NCBI GenBank assembly: GCA_022768545.1
Contig: JALELV010000063.1
Location: forward strand, 1 to 52,501
From: Oscillospiraceae bacterium
GTDB lineage: Bacteria; Bacillota; Clostridia; Oscillospirales; Ruminococcaceae
Direction of reading: 5' to 3'
DNA length: 52,501 nt
Position numbers and translations under genes: made by a program. Shown in pieces: positions 50,114-52,501 of this stretch; the first letter of the stretch is position 1; each line of letters opens with the position of its first letter. The notes beneath the pieces were generated by a model, which ran no database searches, had not been told where the DNA came from, and worked only from the letters and a program-made list of their open reading frames with translations.

Positions 50114-51859
50114 ATGGAAATGGTAAATCTTAAAATCAACGGTATGCCCATATCCGTCCCTCAGGGCACTACCATTCTGGAGGCGGCCCGCCAGATGGGG
50201 ATCGAGATCCCCACGCTGTGCTACCTCCGCGAGATCAATGAGATCGGCGCCTGCCGTATCTGCACCGTGGAGGTAAAGGGCATGCGCAACCTGGTTGCCG
50301 CCTGCGTTTACCCTGTGGCCGAGGGCATGGAGGTACTCACCAACTCCAAGAGAGTGTTTGCCGCCCGCAAAATGAACCTGGAGCTGATCCTCTCCACCCA
50401 CGAGAGAAAATGCCTGTCCTGTGTGCGCTCCGGCAACTGTGAGCTGCAGAAGCTGTGCAAGGATTTCCGCGTATACGACGAGACCGTTTACGACGGGGAG
50501 AACGAGCCCCACGAGCACGACGACTCCGCCGTGCACCTTGTCCGCGACAACGGCAAGTGCGTGCTGTGCCGCCGCTGCGTGGCCGCCTGCTCCAAATGGC
50601 AGCACGTGGGCGTTATCGGCCCCAACGGCCGCGGCTTCAAGACCCATATCGGCGCCGCCTTCGACCAGAACCTGGCCGACGTGGCCTGCGTTTCCTGCGG
50701 ACAGTGCATTGTGGTGTGCCCCACCGGTGCCCTCTCCGAAAAGGACAACACCAAGGATGTGTGGAGAGCGCTCAACGACCCCACCAAGCATGTGATCGTT
50801 CAGACCGCCCCCTCCATCCGTGCCACCCTGGGCGAGGCCTTCGGGATGCATATCGGCACCAATGTGGAGGGCAAGATGGTTGCCGCTCTGCGCCGGCTGG
50901 GCTTTGACGGCGTCTACGACACCGATTTTGCCGCCGACATGACCATTGTGGAAGAGGCCCATGAGCTGATGGAGCGCATCCAGAACGGCGGAAAGCTTCC
51001 GCTGATCACATCCTGTTCCCCCGGCTGGGTCAAATTCTGTGAGCACTACTACCCCGACTTTATTGAGAACCTCTCCAGCTGCAAATCTCCGCAGCAGATG
51101 TTTGGCGCCCTGGCCAAGACCTGGTATGCCGAGAAGATGGGGATCGACCCCAAGGACATCTTCGTGGTGGGCGTTATGCCCTGTACCGCCAAGAAGTTCG
51201 AGACCAAGCGTGACTATGAGTCTGCTTCCGGTTACCCCGATGTGGATGTGGCCATCACCACCCGTGAGCTGGCCCGCATGATCGACCGCGCGGGGATGTA
51301 CCTGCCGAAGCTCCCCGATGAGGAGTTTGACGCGCCTCTGGGCACTTCCACCGGCGCCGGCGTTATCTTCGGCGCCACCGGCGGCGTAATGGAAGCTGCC
51401 CTGCGTACAGCGGCGGAGTGGATCACCGGCGAATCCACCGATGCGGTTCCCGAGTTTAAGGAAGTGCGCGGTACCGCCGGCATCAAGGAAGCCACCTACA
51501 AAGTGGGCGGCCTGGAAGTGAAGGTGGCGGTTGCCTCCGGCCTTTCCAACGCCAAAATCCTGCTGGATTCCATCCGTTCCGGCGAGAAGAGCTACCACTT
51601 TGTGGAGATCATGGGCTGCCCCGGCGGCTGCATCAATGGCGGCGGACAGCCTGTCCAGCCCGCCGCGGTCCGCAACTTTATTGACCTGAAGGCCCGCCGT
51701 GCGGCTGCCCTGTACGCCGACGACGAGAACAAGCCCCTGCGGAAATCTCACGAGAACCCGGTGGTCAAACAGGTGTATGCCGAGTATCTGGGCGAGTTTG
51801 GCTCCCACAAGGCTCACGAGATCCTGCACACCAAGTATGTCAAGAGAGACGAATTCTGA
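50114..51859 (+). CDS. hydA: [FeFe] hydrogenase catalytic subunit (HydA type)
   Basis: The 581-residue enzyme makes or uses H2. In order: [2Fe-2S] domain (C36, C47, C50, C64), a His-Cys [4Fe-4S] motif (H96, C100, C103, C109), two [4Fe-4S] clusters (C149/152/155/159; C192/195/198/202), then the H-cluster domain with TSCSPGW (C301), MPCTAKK (C357) and GCPGGCINGGG (C502, C506), and a small-subunit-like tail. The usual TSCCPGW is TSCSPGW, Ser302 standing for the second cysteine. Maturases HydEFG are not in the window. Confidence 0.96.
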   Translation: MEMVNLKINGMPISVPQGTTILEAARQMGIEIPTLCYLREINEIGACRICTVEVKGMRNLVAACVYPVAEGMEVLTNSKRVFAARKMNLELILSTHERKCLSCVRSGNCELQKLCKDFRVYDETVYDGENEPHEHDDSAVHLVRDNGKCVLCRRCVAACSKWQHVGVIGPNGRGFKTHIGAAFDQNLADVACVSCGQCIVVCPTGALSEKDNTKDVWRALNDPTKHVIVQTAPSIRATLGEAFGMHIGTNVEGKMVAALRRLGFDGVYDTDFAADMTIVEEAHELMERIQNGGKLPLITSCSPGWVKFCEHYYPDFIENLSSCKSPQQMFGALAKTWYAEKMGIDPKDIFVVGVMPCTAKKFETKRDYESASGYPDVDVAITTRELARMIDRAGMYLPKLPDEEFDAPLGTSTGAGVIFGATGGVMEAALRTAAEWITGESTDAVPEFKEVRGTAGIKEATYKVGGLEVKVAVASGLSNAKILLDSIRSGEKSYHFVEIMGCPGGCINGGGQPVQPAAVRNFIDLKARRAAALYADDENKPLRKSHENPVVKQVYAEYLGEFGSHKAHEILHTKYVKRDEF

Positions 51860-51879
51860 TTTTCCCCATATTGCAGAGA

Positions 51880-51906
51880 GGGCGGGCCGAAGGGCCCGCC
51901 CTTTTT
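51880..51906 (+). terminator. Terminator of the hydrogenase operon
   Basis: GGGCGGGCC pairs with GGCCCGCCC around a short loop, followed by TTTTT, 20 bases after the hydA stop. Confidence 0.92.
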
Positions 51907-51917
51907 GCTGGGATCAT

Positions 51918-52501
51918 GTGCCGAAAGGGAGAAAAAAGAATAAAAAAAGAATCCAGGCCCTGGCCCTCAGCTTGCTGTGTGCAGCGGCCCTCTGCGCCTG
52001 CAGCCCAAAAGCACCGGCGAGCAGTGCGCCGTCCTCCGAGCCGGAGAGCAGCTCCTCTGAGCCGGAGTCAAAACCAGAGTCTGCCGAGGAAGAAAAAGAA
52101 GAATATCCGATCCTGGAGGATATCACAAAGGATGTGGCCCTTGCGGAAGCCTCTGACGAGGCCTTTCGCACCCAATACCCGGCCGAGGGCTGGACCTTTG
52201 ATAACAGCATATTGTTTGCTATTTACCAGGATGAAGATGTAAGCGGAGGAAGGGTGAATGTTAACGCCATTGTCTCTGAGCCCTGCGACGGAGAGCTGCC
52301 CTATGGCGAGATCAGCACGACAATCACCGACCGACTGCTGGATATGGCTATTGCCGAAGGCTTGATCACCGAGGAGATGGCGGAGCAGAGGGGCGGCCGG
52401 GAGGCGATGACATCGGGCCACTCCAGTGAACAGATCTCGATCTATGCCGTGTCGGGTGGGCATGTTGTGGCCTATACCGGGAACTATTACGGGGCGGACG
52501 G
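51918..52501 (+). CDS. Partial lipoprotein with uncertain start
   Basis: A frame open to the right edge encodes a signal peptide (KKRIQALALSLLCAAALCAC) with a lipobox-like end, a Ser/Glu/Pro-rich linker and a soluble domain (YPILEDITKDVALAEASDEA onward). Nothing identifies its function. No ATG is present: GTG at 51918 is the only upstream start, while AAAGGGAG and the spacing point to 51939-51941, where AAT stands in place of ATG, as if a G was lost. Probable signal-peptide protein; start unclear. Confidence 0.6.
   Translation, partial: MPKGRKKNKKRIQALALSLLCAAALCACSPKAPASSAPSSEPESSSSEPESKPESAEEEKEEYPILEDITKDVALAEASDEAFRTQYPAEGWTFDNSILFAIYQDEDVSGGRVNVNAIVSEPCDGELPYGEISTTITDRLLDMAIAEGLITEEMAEQRGGREAMTSGHSSEQISIYAVSGGHVVAYTGNYYGAD

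Noticed and set aside
48355..51829. Two frames of nearly 600 residues antisense to hydB and hydA
   Set aside because: Low-complexity Gly/Val/His-rich shadow translations of well-identified genes on the other strand.
1..52501. CRISPR arrays, insertion sequences with terminal repeats, tRNA or rRNA genes
   Set aside because: No regular spacer-repeat series, transposase-like frame, tRNA cloverleaf or rRNA segment was seen in the intergenic parts. The only long direct repeat is the eutM pair.

Overview
The window (about 52.5 kb, GC-rich except for an AT-rich left end) looks like the chromosome of an anaerobic, fermentative Firmicute of class Clostridia, probably an Oscillospiraceae/Ruminococcaceae-type gut bacterium. 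This rests on a Gram-positive-type eutVW ethanolamine system, a T-box leader on hisS, a trimeric NAD-linked [FeFe] hydrogenase, DUF4321, luxS, strong AGGAGG-type ribosome sites and sigma-A promoters. The genus assignment is inference.

Layout. 1-780: AT-rich segment with a partial lipoprotein gene, a small hypothetical gene, and a GC-rich 3' remnant of a membrane-protein gene. 863-14834 (minus): a complete ethanolamine microcompartment locus. It starts with eutVW, then a promoter and an RNA attenuator, then eutA-B-C-L-E-M-M-T, pduL, eut_hyp, eutN, a PduS-like and a PduT-like gene, eutS and eutP. 15001-17256 (plus): a PyrE-like phosphoribosyltransferase and a frameshifted AbgB-like amidohydrolase. 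17345-20634 (minus): MATE exporter, luxS, nagZ. 21014-24555 (minus): hisS-aspS behind a T-box. 24556-27988 (minus): mgsA, minD-like, PBP2. 28080-33352 (minus): membrane protein, GH13 glucosidase, glycogen phosphorylase. 33501-37385 (plus): zapA, U32 peptidase/hydroxylase, dut, DUF4321, maf. 37558-42776 (plus): marR plus an RND efflux pair. 42791-46388 (minus): DRTGG, RsbW-like ATPase, putative sensory [FeFe]-hydrogenase-like protein, second DRTGG, PHP phosphoesterase, small membrane protein. 46618-51906 (plus): the divergent hydCBA-type hydrogenase operon. 51918-end: a partial lipoprotein.

How the parts work together. EutVW should sense ethanolamine and relieve termination in the eutA leader. 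EutBC with EutT and EutA then make acetaldehyde and ammonia inside a shell of EutL/M/M/N/S and a PduT-type protein; EutE and PduL make acetyl-CoA and acetyl phosphate. No eutG, eutH or eutQ is visible. A PduS-like flavo-iron-sulfur protein together with a PduT-type shell protein suggests that electrons are wired through the shell. The HydABC-type hydrogenase at the right end can dispose of reducing equivalents as H2, and the divergent cluster may sense redox state or H2.

The least expected observations are an EutV with two tandem ANTAR RNA-binding domains, a C-terminal rather than N-terminal encapsulation helix on EutE, two protein-identical eutM copies, a PyrE-like protein with a degenerate PRPP loop, and the sensory-hydrogenase module with its unexplained leader and palindrome.
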